A stretch of 57,901 nucleotides of DNA, taken from assembly GCA_946537255.1 (NCBI GenBank), contig CAMNFS010000006.1:1-57901 (forward strand), given 5' to 3'. The notes under the pieces were generated by a model, which ran no database searches, was not told the origin of the DNA, and saw nothing but the letters and a program-made list of their open reading frames with translations. The position numbers were made by a program, and so were the translations under genes. Below are positions 16,628 through 25,012 of this stretch, piece after piece; position 1 is the first letter of the stretch, and every line of letters starts with the position of its first letter. This DNA is from an uncultured Erysipelotrichaceae bacterium. Lineage in GTDB: Bacteria; Bacillota_I; Bacilli_A; Erysipelotrichales; Erysipelotrichaceae.

Positions 16628-17189
16628 ATATGTTCTGATCGGGATCCGTAAAGGAAACGGATCAGTTTCAGACAGGCGTTCTCATCCATTTCCGCTGTTT
16701 CCCCGGCTTTTACGATTCTGCTCCAGAATTCGATCTCAATTTCCCCTAACGGCGCAATCTCCTTTTTCAAAGGGCGGGACCAGGAGTAACTGACGCCGTA
16801 TACCTGTCCGATCTCTTCATCCAGACACACGCACCGGTGCTTTGTCTTGTAATAGGCAGGGGCTTCACCTGAATCTCTGAAAGCGGCGCATGAAACAGCT
16901 CTTCCAGATATTGGTCCCATTCTTCATACGGATGGATGGATACCCTCCGGCTCTTTTTCCTGAAAGCGCCGGCACCGGATTCTCTTCTGTTTCAATTTTA
17001 TATTCCGTCTCATCCGTATCCCAGAAACTGGACTGTGAAGAAATCGTATGCAGAGTCTCATTGTATTCCTCATACTGCTGTACATGGTCCGCCGATCACG
17101 GCATTCTGTACCTGCAGAAGATTCCATATCCGGCCATCGATCTCCATAACATTTCCTGTTACAGCTTCCGATATCATTTCGTATTTCAT
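16609..17189 (-). pseudogene. Frameshifted gene of unknown function
   Basis: Reading the minus strand gives one protein-like sequence of about 190 residues split over several frames. ATG at 17189 begins MKYEMISEAVTGNVMEIDG and stays open to about QNAVI. A shift leads to HVQQYEEYNETLHTISSQ... and a second to HPYEEWDQYLEELFHAPLSE. A third leads to YYKTKHRCVCLDEEIGQVYG, which continues to a TGA at 16609. At least three frameshifts make it a decayed gene. It overlaps the terminator of the convergent zinc-ribbon gene. The family is not recognised. It lies 46 nt downstream of the GH43 gene, so it was probably its operon partner. Confidence 0.65.
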
Positions 17190-17235
17190 CTTTATTGTTT
17201 TAAAGCAGATTCCACCCTGCTTTGCTTACATTCCT

Positions 17236-18771
17236 TCAGACTTCAGAGCTTTCATTCCTTATCAGCGTCAGTGTCTTCATCTCAAAGATCCCGCTGCCTT
17301 CAAAAAAGAAATACAGCGGCTTTACGGAACGGATCGGCGTCACCGGAATCCGTACATCTGTCCAGCTGTCCCTTCCTTCAAGCAGAGCTTCCCCGACAGT
17401 CTCTCCTTCCATATCCGTTCTTACCGTTACCCGGCCTGTTCCTTTCCCGCGGATCGAGATGGAAACGGCAGCGCAGTCCTGAAAGCTGAAATACCGATAG
17501 CCGATCAGGGTATGATCAGAGATGTCCCGGATCATCCGTTCCCCATCCTTACTGCCGATATAAGGGATAAAGACCTCCTGAATGGAATTGCTGGAATGCG
17601 GCATATGCCCGTTTGACAGAACACAGCAGATGACCGCCGGGTAACTCCCCTCTCCCGCAAGAGGTCCGTTATTCAGACCGCAGCTGGTGATTTCCACCTG
17701 ATCAATATGACCCTTTTCATCAATCGTGATTCTTTCCGCGCAGCCCTGGCGGCTGTAATCGGATTTATGCGTCAGACGATGATAGAATACATACCACTGC
17801 CCATTGATCTGTTCAATACTTCCGTGGGTTGTGCCGGTGATATTCAGCCGGTCCTCTTCTCTGCGGCCATGGTATCCGATGTCACCGTTTGAGACAATCG
17901 TTCCGCCATAGACAAAATCACGGTCCGGTCGGTCACTGACGGCGTAGCAGAGCTCATGGTTGTTCCGGGAGGAATAAATGAAATAATACTTCCCGTTGAT
18001 GATCCGGATCGAACTGCCCTCAAAAAAGCCATGGCCTCTTCTTCCGTTCACGGTTTCAAACGGAGTTCCATACCGCTTCAGCGGCAGAATCCGCACCGGT
18101 TCCGAACACAGGGTGCGCATATCATCCGCAAGCACCATATGATGCGGTCCATAGACAGAATCTCCGGCCGCCTGAAGGGCTCTGATATGTTCCAGAGGCT
18201 TGCAGAAACGTTCGGCCTCCGTCTCATCCGCGTGAATCTTCTGACGTTCTTCTTCGCTGAGTTCTCCCTCCGGATACCAGGTACCGGAATACAGACGGAT
18301 GACGCCATGATCATTCACCACCGCCGGATCAAAGTTTCCGTATTTCATAAACGGCGTGCCATCGGGATTCCGCACCACCCCGAGATACTCATACGGGCCA
18401 TCCGGTTTTTCAGAAACCGCCACGCTGATCGGGCTTCCGTAGCCTCCCCTGCCTCTCCATCCGGAAAGACAGTAATACAGATAATAACGGCCGTCATTCC
18501 CCTGTACCGCATCCGGCGCGTACATGGCGTTTCTTTTCTCACGGTCATAATATGGATCCTGCTGCGCCCGGTAGCTGACACCCGGACAGCTCCAGTTTCC
18601 AAGATCATCCACCGGTGCCGACCAGACTTCATACGGCTCTGAGCAGAAGGTGATGCCTGCTTCTCTGTCATGGGATCCGAATACATATACCCTGTCCCCG
18701 AATACATGCGGTTCTCCGTCCGGAATATATACATGGAGCGGAAGATATGGATTATATGCCTGTTTTGTCAT
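17236..18771 (-). CDS. Glycoside hydrolase family 43 enzyme with C-terminal CBM6-like domain
   Basis: The 511-residue protein has no signal peptide and is likely cytoplasmic. The N-terminal five-bladed propeller of GH43 shows YIPDGEPHVFGDRVYVFGSHD (catalytic-base Asp region), MYAPDAVQGNDGRYYLYY and GFFEGSSIRIINGKYYFIYSS (the acid Glu). The last 130 or so residues form a beta-rich module like CBM6/36 (YRYFSFQDCAAVSISIRGKG, SGIFEMKTLTLI). Family members act on arabinose- or xylose-decorated plant oligosaccharides; the exact bond is not predictable here. AGAGG lies 6 nt before the ATG. Confidence 0.88.
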   Translation of the reverse strand: MTKQAYNPYLPLHVYIPDGEPHVFGDRVYVFGSHDREAGITFCSEPYEVWSAPVDDLGNWSCPGVSYRAQQDPYYDREKRNAMYAPDAVQGNDGRYYLYYCLSGWRGRGGYGSPISVAVSEKPDGPYEYLGVVRNPDGTPFMKYGNFDPAVVNDHGVIRLYSGTWYPEGELSEEERQKIHADETEAERFCKPLEHIRALQAAGDSVYGPHHMVLADDMRTLCSEPVRILPLKRYGTPFETVNGRRGHGFFEGSSIRIINGKYYFIYSSRNNHELCYAVSDRPDRDFVYGGTIVSNGDIGYHGRREEDRLNITGTTHGSIEQINGQWYVFYHRLTHKSDYSRQGCAERITIDEKGHIDQVEITSCGLNNGPLAGEGSYPAVICCVLSNGHMPHSSNSIQEVFIPYIGSKDGERMIRDISDHTLIGYRYFSFQDCAAVSISIRGKGTGRVTVRTDMEGETVGEALLEGRDSWTDVRIPVTPIRSVKPLYFFFEGSGIFEMKTLTLIRNESSEV

Positions 18772-18800
18772 GTTCTGCCTCTTCTTTTTATTTGTGAATC

Positions 18801-18829
18801 CTCCGCCTGATGCAAAGATTCAGACGGAG
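18801..18829 (-). promoter_or_regulatory. Hairpin in the GH43 5' leader
   Basis: Inverted repeat CTCCGTCTGA/TCAGGCGGAG (10 bp on the minus-strand RNA with one GU pair, 9-nt loop) lies 30 nt upstream of the GH43 start. No T-run follows, so it is not a simple terminator. It could be an operator or an mRNA element. The rest of 18830-19040 shows no gene. Confidence 0.35.
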
Positions 18830-19037
18830 CTTCTGAAGATAATCACAAAAGATATGACTATCATTCAGATCATTACATGTTCCAATGGATGCGTCAAACA
18901 GACAATTCGTAAAAATACAGGGATGCCGGAACATCTGTCTGTTTTCATCCATCCAGTTCGGCCGACTGTTCATCACGGTAAAAGAGGCGAAAGACTTCAG
19001 CTTCCGGTATACAGGAAAATTTAAACTTCCGGTTTAA

Positions 19038-19065
19038 TTGCTTTTTCTTCCGGGTATGCTAAACT
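19038..19065 (+). promoter_or_regulatory. Promoter of the XRE-type regulator
   Basis: TTGCTT (19038-19043), 16 nt, TAAACT (19060-19065). A short inverted repeat TAAAC/GTTTA (about 19022-19035) abuts the -35 and may be an operator. The leader beyond (19066-19229) contains a 35-codon open frame from ATG 19126 whose TGA overlaps the regulator ATG. It has no clear ribosome binding site, so I do not call it a gene. Confidence 0.4.
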
Positions 19066-19229
19066 GTTTCTGCGGCGGAAAAAAGTCCTATGCGCCTTGC
19101 AGTCTGAGTTCCTTATTTGATTGATATGGATGAAACACAGAAGCAGTTATTACATGATCAGAAGCGTTGTATTCGCTCAGGAAGAACAGATTTTCATGAG
19201 GCAACAGATCAGAAGGCAAGGAGGTACTT

Positions 19230-19664
19230 ATGACAGACGCTGCGTTTCCGGTCATTGACATGACCGCAACCGGACACAACATTCAGGCCCTGCGGATCAA
19301 GAATGGCATGAGTGTCCGTGACTTACAGGAGAAGTTCGGCTTCTCATCCCCTCAGGCCATCTACAAATGGCAGTGGGGCGAGACATTGCCCGACATGCAG
19401 AACATGCTGTATCTGGCTGCACTGTGGAATGTCCGCATCGAAGATATTCTGGTTGTCGAAAACCAGAATTTTTTTTATGCCCTGCAAGGTTTCTTCATAA
19501 AAGCCACAGGATCTGAAACAGAAAGAAAAAGGATGACCGCTTCAGCAGCCACCCGCACTCGGCAGAAAAACCGACTACATGTATTTATCCAGCAGAACAT
19601 CAATCTCATCCATTTTCCTGAATCCTGGATGACGGTACTGCTTTCCGCGGAAGACAACCATTGA
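19230..19664 (+). CDS. XRE-type helix-turn-helix regulator
   Basis: A 144-residue protein whose first 80 residues form a compact HTH: NIQALRIKNGMSVRDLQEKF, then PQAIYKWQWGETLPDMQNML and LAALWNVRIEDILVVE. AGGAGG is 5 nt before the ATG. After about residue 85 the sequence loses similarity to such regulators. The last 90 nt (19575-19664) run antisense into the amidohydrolase gene. A run of eight T (around 19469-19476) lies at this point, so the original gene may have ended earlier before a slip. Its target is unknown. Confidence 0.75.
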   Translation: MTDAAFPVIDMTATGHNIQALRIKNGMSVRDLQEKFGFSSPQAIYKWQWGETLPDMQNMLYLAALWNVRIEDILVVENQNFFYALQGFFIKATGSETERKRMTASAATRTRQKNRLHVFIQQNINLIHFPESWMTVLLSAEDNH

Positions 19665-20864
19665 GACATTCCGCAGGGCGCTGAGACTGTCCAGCGGGTT
19701 CTGCTTCACAACGATCATATCTGCGGATTTTCCCTTTTCAATACTTCCGGTGATCCGCTCAGCGCCGAGGATCTTCGCATTGTTCAGTGTTGCCATATAA
19801 AGCGTATCCCGATTGGATACACCGACATATTTATGGAAATACCAGAGTTCTCTCCAGAAATTATAATGCACGATAAACGGGCATCCCACATCACTGCCGA
19901 GTCCTACCGGAATATCATTTTCCAGACAGGTCTTTGCGCATTCTATCACGCCATCCATTACAATCTGTCCGTTTCTGACGCCTGCCGGTACACAGTGACT
20001 TTCTGAAATGTCAAAAAGCGCATAGGGAATAAACGGAGAAAGCGTACATACATGCACCGCCCCGTGTTCCTTGAACAGACGGATGATCTCATCATTGGTA
20101 TTGGCGCCATGTTCTATGGTATCCACACCGTTTTCAAGAGCCACCCGCAGTCCTTCTGTTCCTTCGACATGCGCCGCGACTCTGTATCCAAGTCTGTGAG
20201 CTTCCTCACACGCCGCCTTTACCGTTTCTGCCGGCATCTTCAGGGCACCGGGCTCTCCTTCTTTCGAAGAGTCCATCACTCCGCCGGTGATCATGAGCTT
20301 GATGAGATCCGGATTGGTCATGGCGATTTTTCTGACATCCGCTGCCGCTTCTTCCGCGGATGCGGATGCGGTCGCGATTGAGCCTGCGAAATGGCCGCCC
20401 GGAACAGAGACCGCCGTATTGGAGACATACATCCGCGGTCCCGTCAGTTTTCCTTCATTGATCTCATCCCGCAGCCTTGCGTCAAAATCCAGTATACCGC
20501 CAACGGTACGGATCGTAGTCACACCGCTCATAAGTTCCGTTCTGACATAGTTCTCCAGTACTTTTTTTACACCGAACTGAATCAGCTTTCCGCTGGTCAG
20601 AAGCTGAAACAGCTTTGTATAATCCGGCTGCTTCTTACTGCTTTTCGGAGGTTTTCCGCTGGTCGCGAGGTGTACATGAAGATTGATGAGCCCCGGCAGA
20701 AGATAACTTCCGCCAAGATCCACTGTCTTATACTCCTTCGTCACTTCATCCTCTGAAACAATATCTTCAATGATCTCTCCGTCCGTCAGTACGGCCCGTC
20801 CTGTCAAAGGCTCCATATTCCTTGTGCCGTCAAGAATGATTCCGTTTGTATATGCGTATTTCAT
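19575..20864 (-). CDS. Metal-dependent amidohydrolase (imidazolonepropionase-like)
   Basis: The 429-residue enzyme belongs to the amidohydrolase superfamily. It has the first metal-binding motif LINLHVHLATSG (about 58-69), a second histidine pair in VAAHVEGTEG and TIEHGAN, and the C-terminal Asp in GLGSDVGCPF. The composite beta-sandwich closes with ITGSIEKGKSADMIVVKQNPL. This pattern fits imidazolonepropionase-like or prolidase-like amidohydrolases acting on small amides or peptides. I chose the ATG at 20864 (MKYAYTNG). The IS605-type element ends only about 40 nt upstream, so its native promoter may have been displaced. Confidence 0.85.
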   Translation of the reverse strand: MKYAYTNGIILDGTRNMEPLTGRAVLTDGEIIEDIVSEDEVTKEYKTVDLGGSYLLPGLINLHVHLATSGKPPKSSKKQPDYTKLFQLLTSGKLIQFGVKKVLENYVRTELMSGVTTIRTVGGILDFDARLRDEINEGKLTGPRMYVSNTAVSVPGGHFAGSIATASASAEEAAADVRKIAMTNPDLIKLMITGGVMDSSKEGEPGALKMPAETVKAACEEAHRLGYRVAAHVEGTEGLRVALENGVDTIEHGANTNDEIIRLFKEHGAVHVCTLSPFIPYALFDISESHCVPAGVRNGQIVMDGVIECAKTCLENDIPVGLGSDVGCPFIVHYNFWRELWYFHKYVGVSNRDTLYMATLNNAKILGAERITGSIEKGKSADMIVVKQNPLDSLSALRNVSMVVFRGKQYRHPGFRKMDEIDVLLDKYM

Positions 20865-20939
20865 TAGGTTCCCCTTTATGATTTCTGCTTTCACCAATTT
20901 TATAAGGAAGCATCGCCCCTTTACGGGGCGGTTTTGCCG

Positions 20940-21341
20940 TCAACCCTGATTTTCTATATAGCGCATAATTGTTTCCCGGGAAGCATCTCCTACCAATGCC
21001 GCAAAATATCCACCAGACCACAATATTCTTTTCTTCCAATAATGTTTATGAAGGAACTCCTCATATTTATTCCATATCCTATATGTGCTGTTTTGTTTGA
21101 TAACAGAAACAATATTTGAAATGGAATCGTTTGGACTGTATTGGAGAAGAATATGAACATGATCTTCGTCTGTTTCAATTCGTTTAATGTACCAATGGTG
21201 CTCTGCGCATATATCATAAATAACTTGTTTTGTGTCTTCCCTGAACTCTCCGAAAAACAGACGTTTTCGATATTTTGTCACAAGGATCAAATGAACCAAA
21301 AGAAGATTTTTATTATGTCTGCGATGCTGATAGTTTTCCAT
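20940..21341 (-). CDS. tnpA: IS200/IS605 Y1 transposase TnpA
   Basis: A full-length 133-residue single-strand transposase. It has the HUH motif DHVHILLQY (about 59-67), and the catalytic tyrosine in the C-terminal helix RETIMRYIEN (Y128). VHLILVTKYRKRLF and YPN-type YSPNDSIS are typical of the family. It cuts and joins the folded ends of the element as single-stranded DNA. The start follows GGTGG. It looks intact and could be active. Confidence 0.92.
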   Translation of the reverse strand: MENYQHRRHNKNLLLVHLILVTKYRKRLFFGEFREDTKQVIYDICAEHHWYIKRIETDEDHVHILLQYSPNDSISNIVSVIKQNSTYRIWNKYEEFLHKHYWKKRILWSGGYFAALVGDASRETIMRYIENQG

Positions 21342-21369
21342 TGCATACCACCATATATTATGTTATAAT
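21341..21369 (+). promoter_or_regulatory. Promoter of tnpB
   Basis: TTGCAT (21341-21346), 17 nt, perfect TATAAT (21364-21369). The -35 overlaps the tnpA start codon, so TnpA and TnpB transcription compete at this divergent site. Confidence 0.65.
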
Positions 21370-21396
21370 ATTTGTGGTGATATTCAATGGGATCCT

Positions 21397-22635
21397 ATGG
21401 CAGACTTTTCTAAAACGATGAAACTTCATATCCATCCGGACGTCGAAGCGGTCCGGCTGTTCCAGGAAATGACTGAGCGCTACTCTCAGGCATGTTCTTA
21501 CATTTCGGAATATCTCTTTCATAATGGATATGTACTCAATTTCATGCGTCTGCAGGAAGCTCTGTACGATGAAATCCGCAATAAGTTCGAACTGAAGTCA
21601 CAGCTCACGATTTCTGCATTTAAAACCGTCACAGCAAGATATAAGACCGTTCGTGAACAGCTGCAGAATAATCCATTCAAATATCAGGACGAGAATGGAA
21701 AATGGGTTTATATACCGAAAACATTGGATTGGCTTATGAAACCTGTTGTTTTTTCCAGGCCGCAGGCTGACCTTGTCCGTGGGCGGGATTACAGCTTCAC
21801 GGACAACAGAACCATGATTTCAGTCAACACTCTCGGGAAAAGAGTTAAAGTTTCCTTCGATGTGCCGGAGTATTTCAATAAATACTTCGAAGAAGGCACA
21901 CCATGGTCTTTTGGCACAGCGAAACTCGTGTCTCTTAACGGCGAATGGTACCTTCATATACCGATGACAAAATCAATACCGGACAATATAGATATCTCCG
22001 CACCATCTCATGTTGTTGGAATTGACAGAGGCTTGAGATTTCTTATCACCACATACGACGAAAAGGGCGAAGTTGAATTTGTCAGCGGTCAGGATATTAT
22101 CAAAAAAAGACAGATGTTCAACAAAGTCAGAGCAGACCTTCAGTCTAAAGGTACAAAATCCGCAATGCGCGCATTAAGACGTATTTCCGGGCGAGAGAAC
22201 CGTTGGATGTCTGATGTAAATCATCAGATTTCTAAGACACTCGTGGACAAATACGGAAGTAATACGCTGTTTGTGATCGAAGACCTTACAGGCGTCAGCT
22301 TTGATGAACAGAACCTTTCTCACCGTACAGCCGGAGGGCGAAATGATCTCAGATCCTGGACCTTCTATCAATTCGAACAATATCTCGCTTACAAGGCGGC
22401 TGAAGTGGGGTCGGCTGTAATCAAAGTGCCGGCTGACTACACGTCACAGAGGTGCCCGAAATGCGGCCGTATCCATAAAGGAAACAGACACCACGATACG
22501 CATGAATATGTCTGTGATTCCTGTGGATACAGGAGTAATGATGATCGGGTAGGAGCGATGAACCTGTATACACTTGGTACGTTATATGTATCAGGGGACA
22601 GTAATCCACGTTTCGGGCCTCGTAAGATCAATTGA
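21397..22635 (+). CDS. tnpB: RNA-guided nuclease TnpB (OrfB)
   Basis: The 412-residue TnpB has an intact RuvC-like triad by motif: D210 in VVGIDRGLRF, E295 in FVIEDLTGV and D383 in SNDDRVGAMN. A zinc finger is inserted between (CPKC and CDSC). The N-terminal helical region begins MKLHIHPDVEAVRLFQ. Such proteins use an RNA made from the element's right end to cut DNA at excised or empty sites, which helps keep the transposon. No good Shine-Dalgarno is visible. The protein is full length with no frameshift. Confidence 0.92.
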   Translation: MADFSKTMKLHIHPDVEAVRLFQEMTERYSQACSYISEYLFHNGYVLNFMRLQEALYDEIRNKFELKSQLTISAFKTVTARYKTVREQLQNNPFKYQDENGKWVYIPKTLDWLMKPVVFSRPQADLVRGRDYSFTDNRTMISVNTLGKRVKVSFDVPEYFNKYFEEGTPWSFGTAKLVSLNGEWYLHIPMTKSIPDNIDISAPSHVVGIDRGLRFLITTYDEKGEVEFVSGQDIIKKRQMFNKVRADLQSKGTKSAMRALRRISGRENRWMSDVNHQISKTLVDKYGSNTLFVIEDLTGVSFDEQNLSHRTAGGRNDLRSWTFYQFEQYLAYKAAEVGSAVIKVPADYTSQRCPKCGRIHKGNRHHDTHEYVCDSCGYRSNDDRVGAMNLYTLGTLYVSGDSNPRFGPRKIN

Positions 22636-22865
22636 ATATATTCCTGCCGGATATATTCTAGCAGGAGCAAAAAGCGGGTTTTGTCAATAACCCGGTGATG
22701 CGGACACAATCCTCTGTACCGAGGGACACATGCCATGTGCAGGCCAGGAGCACAGCCTCGTGCTGTGACGTAAGGACTGGCTGGGTGAGCTGCAAACTCT
22801 ATAACCATTAAGGGATACGTGATGCTTTGGCAAGCCTCGCCCCTTTATGGGGCGGGGTAATTGAC
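22636..22865 (+). ncRNA. Candidate TnpB guide RNA (reRNA/omega-RNA) and right end
   Basis: The 230 nt after the tnpB stop are non-coding and rich in hairpins (for example TCCTGC/GCAGGA near 22642-22668, and the end hairpin 22838-22854). In studied elements this region gives the scaffold of the TnpB guide RNA, with the guide copied from DNA immediately past the right end. Here that would start near 22866 (tatactcctgaagcagac). The border and the RNA itself are inferred from family knowledge. Confidence 0.5.
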
Positions 22866-22890
22866 TATACTCCTGAAGCAGACACGGACA

Positions 22891-22923
22891 AAAGAGAAAA
22901 CACCTGCGGAATCAGGCACAGGT
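22891..22923 (-). terminator. Terminator of the DUF2828 gene
   Basis: An ACCTG/CAGGT hairpin overlaps the last codons of the gene and is followed on the minus strand by TTTTCTCTTTT. It lies between the gene and the IS605-type right end. Confidence 0.6.
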
Positions 22924-24381
22924 TTTACTGAGGTCCGCCCGGATTCCCGCATAACGGGCAGAAGAGAGGACCTCCGTCATATACTCATAGGGAGTAAGAA
23001 CAATCCCTTTGGCAAGAGACTCAAAAACCCGTGCCGTCAGACCGGAGACCAGCTGAACGCCATGTTCCGTATCACCGGCGTGAAATGTGTTCCATCTTGC
23101 GCAGACATTCCAGAACACAATATTCGGAAGCTGATAGCCATGCATGGCATACTGCATCCTCATCCCTTCCAGAAAGGGACGGCCGTCGGTGCAGCTGTCA
23201 ATTTCCATGTCGGTTATCACCACAATGCTTTCCGGCATCTCCTGCTGAGGAATACCGGCAGATACCGCGCTTTCGAGAACCAGACGGAACGCGGATTCAA
23301 GATCCGTGTTCATGTTCCAGTTGGCAGAACCGATGGAATGAAGCTTCTGGGCAAGAGTATCCCCTTTGATTTCCACAAGCTCCGGCTGACTGGAAAACGT
23401 CAGAAACCGGTTGTGGAAGAGACCGGGACAACGCTCGGCAAAATACAGCGCAAGGCCGACAGAAGCCGCCATGGGTCTGCCTGTCATTGAGCCGGACACA
23501 TCCGCCATGATGAGAAAGCGGCTTCCCTTTTCCGTGAAATCCGGCAGGGCATTCCATTGCGCTTCAACGGATTCCAGGCAGATACTGTCCCGGTTCAGAA
23601 TCATCTCCGCCAGCTCATAGGGATACAGCACCCCGGAATGAACAGAGGCTGTGCCGTTTTTCACACTGTTCAGAAAGGCACCGAATCGCTCTGCGTCCCG
23701 GCGGGAAAAAGCAGCTCCATACCGGCGCATGGCACAGGAAGGAACCTCACTGTAGCGGATTTTCTCATCCATCCCCATGGAAAGATTCCGCTCGGTAAGA
23801 TTGAGCCTGGCCCTGAGGGCAGAAAGCAGACGGCGGTACTCCCGCGCCTTCATGCCGAAAGCGTAGGCAAGCCACTGCGCGGTTTTTTTCGTGTCTGAAG
23901 AAGACGCGTTGACAGAGGGAAGCCATTTGGCAAGCAGGGAAATCCCCCTGTCTTCCTTCAGGTTTTCACAGTCTTTCTCAAGCTGTGCCTTCAGGATTGC
24001 CACGGCATCTTTTTCCAAAGGAGTTGAGCGCAGGGAAAGAAGATCGTCCCATCTGCCGTACTCCTGTATTTCCGGAAGCAGAGGACGAAGCACATCCGGA
24101 AAAACCTGCGCGCAGGTCTTCAGAAGAATCCGTCCGGTTCTGCGTTCACCAAGCCCGCCGCGTACATCGCGGATGTAAAACAGAAGTTTCATGGCCAGAT
24201 CGGGATTTTCCGCGAATCCGCGCAGAAACAGGGTTTCAATCTCCTCCTCATCGCGGGAGCGCATGGCTCCGCCCATGGCAAAGAGGTCGAGCAGAAAACT
24301 GCCGCTGGTATTCCGGCACAGCGCACCGTTCTCCGTAAGCTTCAGGCTCTGGTATGTATGCATGGCATCGACAATATTCAT
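22912..24381 (-). CDS. DUF2828-family protein with vWA (MIDAS) domain
   Basis: The 489-residue protein matches the DUF2828 pattern: LTENGALCRNTSGSFLLDLF near the start, LLFYIRDVRGGLGERRTGR, then a C-terminal von Willebrand A fold with FLIMADVSGSM (DxSxS MIDAS) and VVITDMEIDS. The helical repeats before the vWA domain resemble the TROVE/Ro60 arrangement, which binds RNA, but no Y-RNA candidate is seen. AGGAG precedes the ATG at 24381; the longer open frame is unlikely. The function of the family is unknown. Confidence 0.8.
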   Translation of the reverse strand: MNIVDAMHTYQSLKLTENGALCRNTSGSFLLDLFAMGGAMRSRDEEEIETLFLRGFAENPDLAMKLLFYIRDVRGGLGERRTGRILLKTCAQVFPDVLRPLLPEIQEYGRWDDLLSLRSTPLEKDAVAILKAQLEKDCENLKEDRGISLLAKWLPSVNASSSDTKKTAQWLAYAFGMKAREYRRLLSALRARLNLTERNLSMGMDEKIRYSEVPSCAMRRYGAAFSRRDAERFGAFLNSVKNGTASVHSGVLYPYELAEMILNRDSICLESVEAQWNALPDFTEKGSRFLIMADVSGSMTGRPMAASVGLALYFAERCPGLFHNRFLTFSSQPELVEIKGDTLAQKLHSIGSANWNMNTDLESAFRLVLESAVSAGIPQQEMPESIVVITDMEIDSCTDGRPFLEGMRMQYAMHGYQLPNIVFWNVCARWNTFHAGDTEHGVQLVSGLTARVFESLAKGIVLTPYEYMTEVLSSARYAGIRADLSKTCA

Positions 24382-24494
24382 GGCTGTTCTCCTTTCTGTC
24401 CGACCGGGCGGACCATTTTCCACAAGGCAAACTATAACCATCCATTTCTGCCGCGTCATTAACCTGGGTGTTTAATTACCGGACCAGATGCATT

Positions 24495-24525
24495 CAAAAA
24501 AAGAAAACACCGCCCCGCGATGTTC
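24495..24525 (-). terminator. Terminator of the HIRAN gene
   Basis: A 9-bp stem GAACATCGC/GCGGTGTTT (with GU pairs) and GGG loop is followed by TCTTTTTTT on the minus strand. It lies 18 nt past the HIRAN stop, so the DUF2828 gene needs its own promoter. Confidence 0.75.
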
Positions 24526-24542
24526 TCTTCCATTCCTGCATG

Positions 24543-24854
24543 TTATGCGGATTCCGGATTCCTCAGCTTCACTTCCGCAATGGCCCCTTCCTCAAAAATA
24601 AACCGGACCGTGCATTCCGCGCTTTCTTCGAAGTCCCGGTATACATATCCGGCGGAATGCGTGCCTCTTGCGACGGTACTGACGGAATTCGCCACATAAC
24701 CGCACCTGACTCCGCGGGCGGTATAAACCGCGATCGCCTCATCATCATACCGGTTGGCTGCTTCCTTACGGAGCGTGAGTACATCATTGACCCGAAGGTT
24801 TTCAATCCTGTTGCATTCTCCGATGCTTACAATCGTAACAAATACTGTATTCAT
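24543..24854 (-). CDS. Stand-alone HIRAN-domain protein
   Basis: This 103-residue protein is one HIRAN domain: RIENLRVNDVLTLRKEA, then NRYDDEAIAVYT and CGYVANSVSTVARGTHSAGY. HIRAN domains bind single-stranded or broken DNA ends (as in HLTF) and in bacteria are found alone or fused to nucleases. Neighbouring genes do not form a clear repair operon. Its own terminator separates it from the DUF2828 gene. Confidence 0.85.
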   Translation of the reverse strand: MNTVFVTIVSIGECNRIENLRVNDVLTLRKEAANRYDDEAIAVYTARGVRCGYVANSVSTVARGTHSAGYVYRDFEESAECTVRFIFEEGAIAEVKLRNPESA

Positions 24855-25012
24855 AGCTTCTTACCTCTTTGTGCCAATTGTGAATCCGTTATGATGCAAA
24901 AAAAGCGCCAGAAGGCGGCAGATATTTTCCAGGGTTCTGTTGACACAGGCAGATCCGTTCCGTTAACGCCGCATCTGCGCACGCCTGATGAAAACAGCCT
25001 GCCAGGAGCGGT

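Larger units (their letters stand above)
20905..22865. mobile_element. IS200/IS605-type transposon with divergent tnpA and tnpB
   Basis: A roughly 1.96-kb element with the classical IS605 arrangement: Y1 transposase tnpA on the minus strand and tnpB on the plus. The ends have near-identical hairpins, CGCCCC-TTTAC-GGGGCG at 20914-20930 (left) and CGCCCC-TTTAT-GGGGCG at 22838-22854 (right). The right end has the family-like GGGGCGGGGTAATTGAC. There are no terminal inverted repeats or target duplication, as expected. Exact borders are estimated. It sits between the amidohydrolase and DUF2828 genes without breaking either. Confidence 0.85.

Noticed and set aside
19126..19233. A 35-codon ORF overlapping the HTH start by ATGA
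   Set aside because: It lacks a ribosome binding site and recognisable features; the overlap alone is weak evidence.
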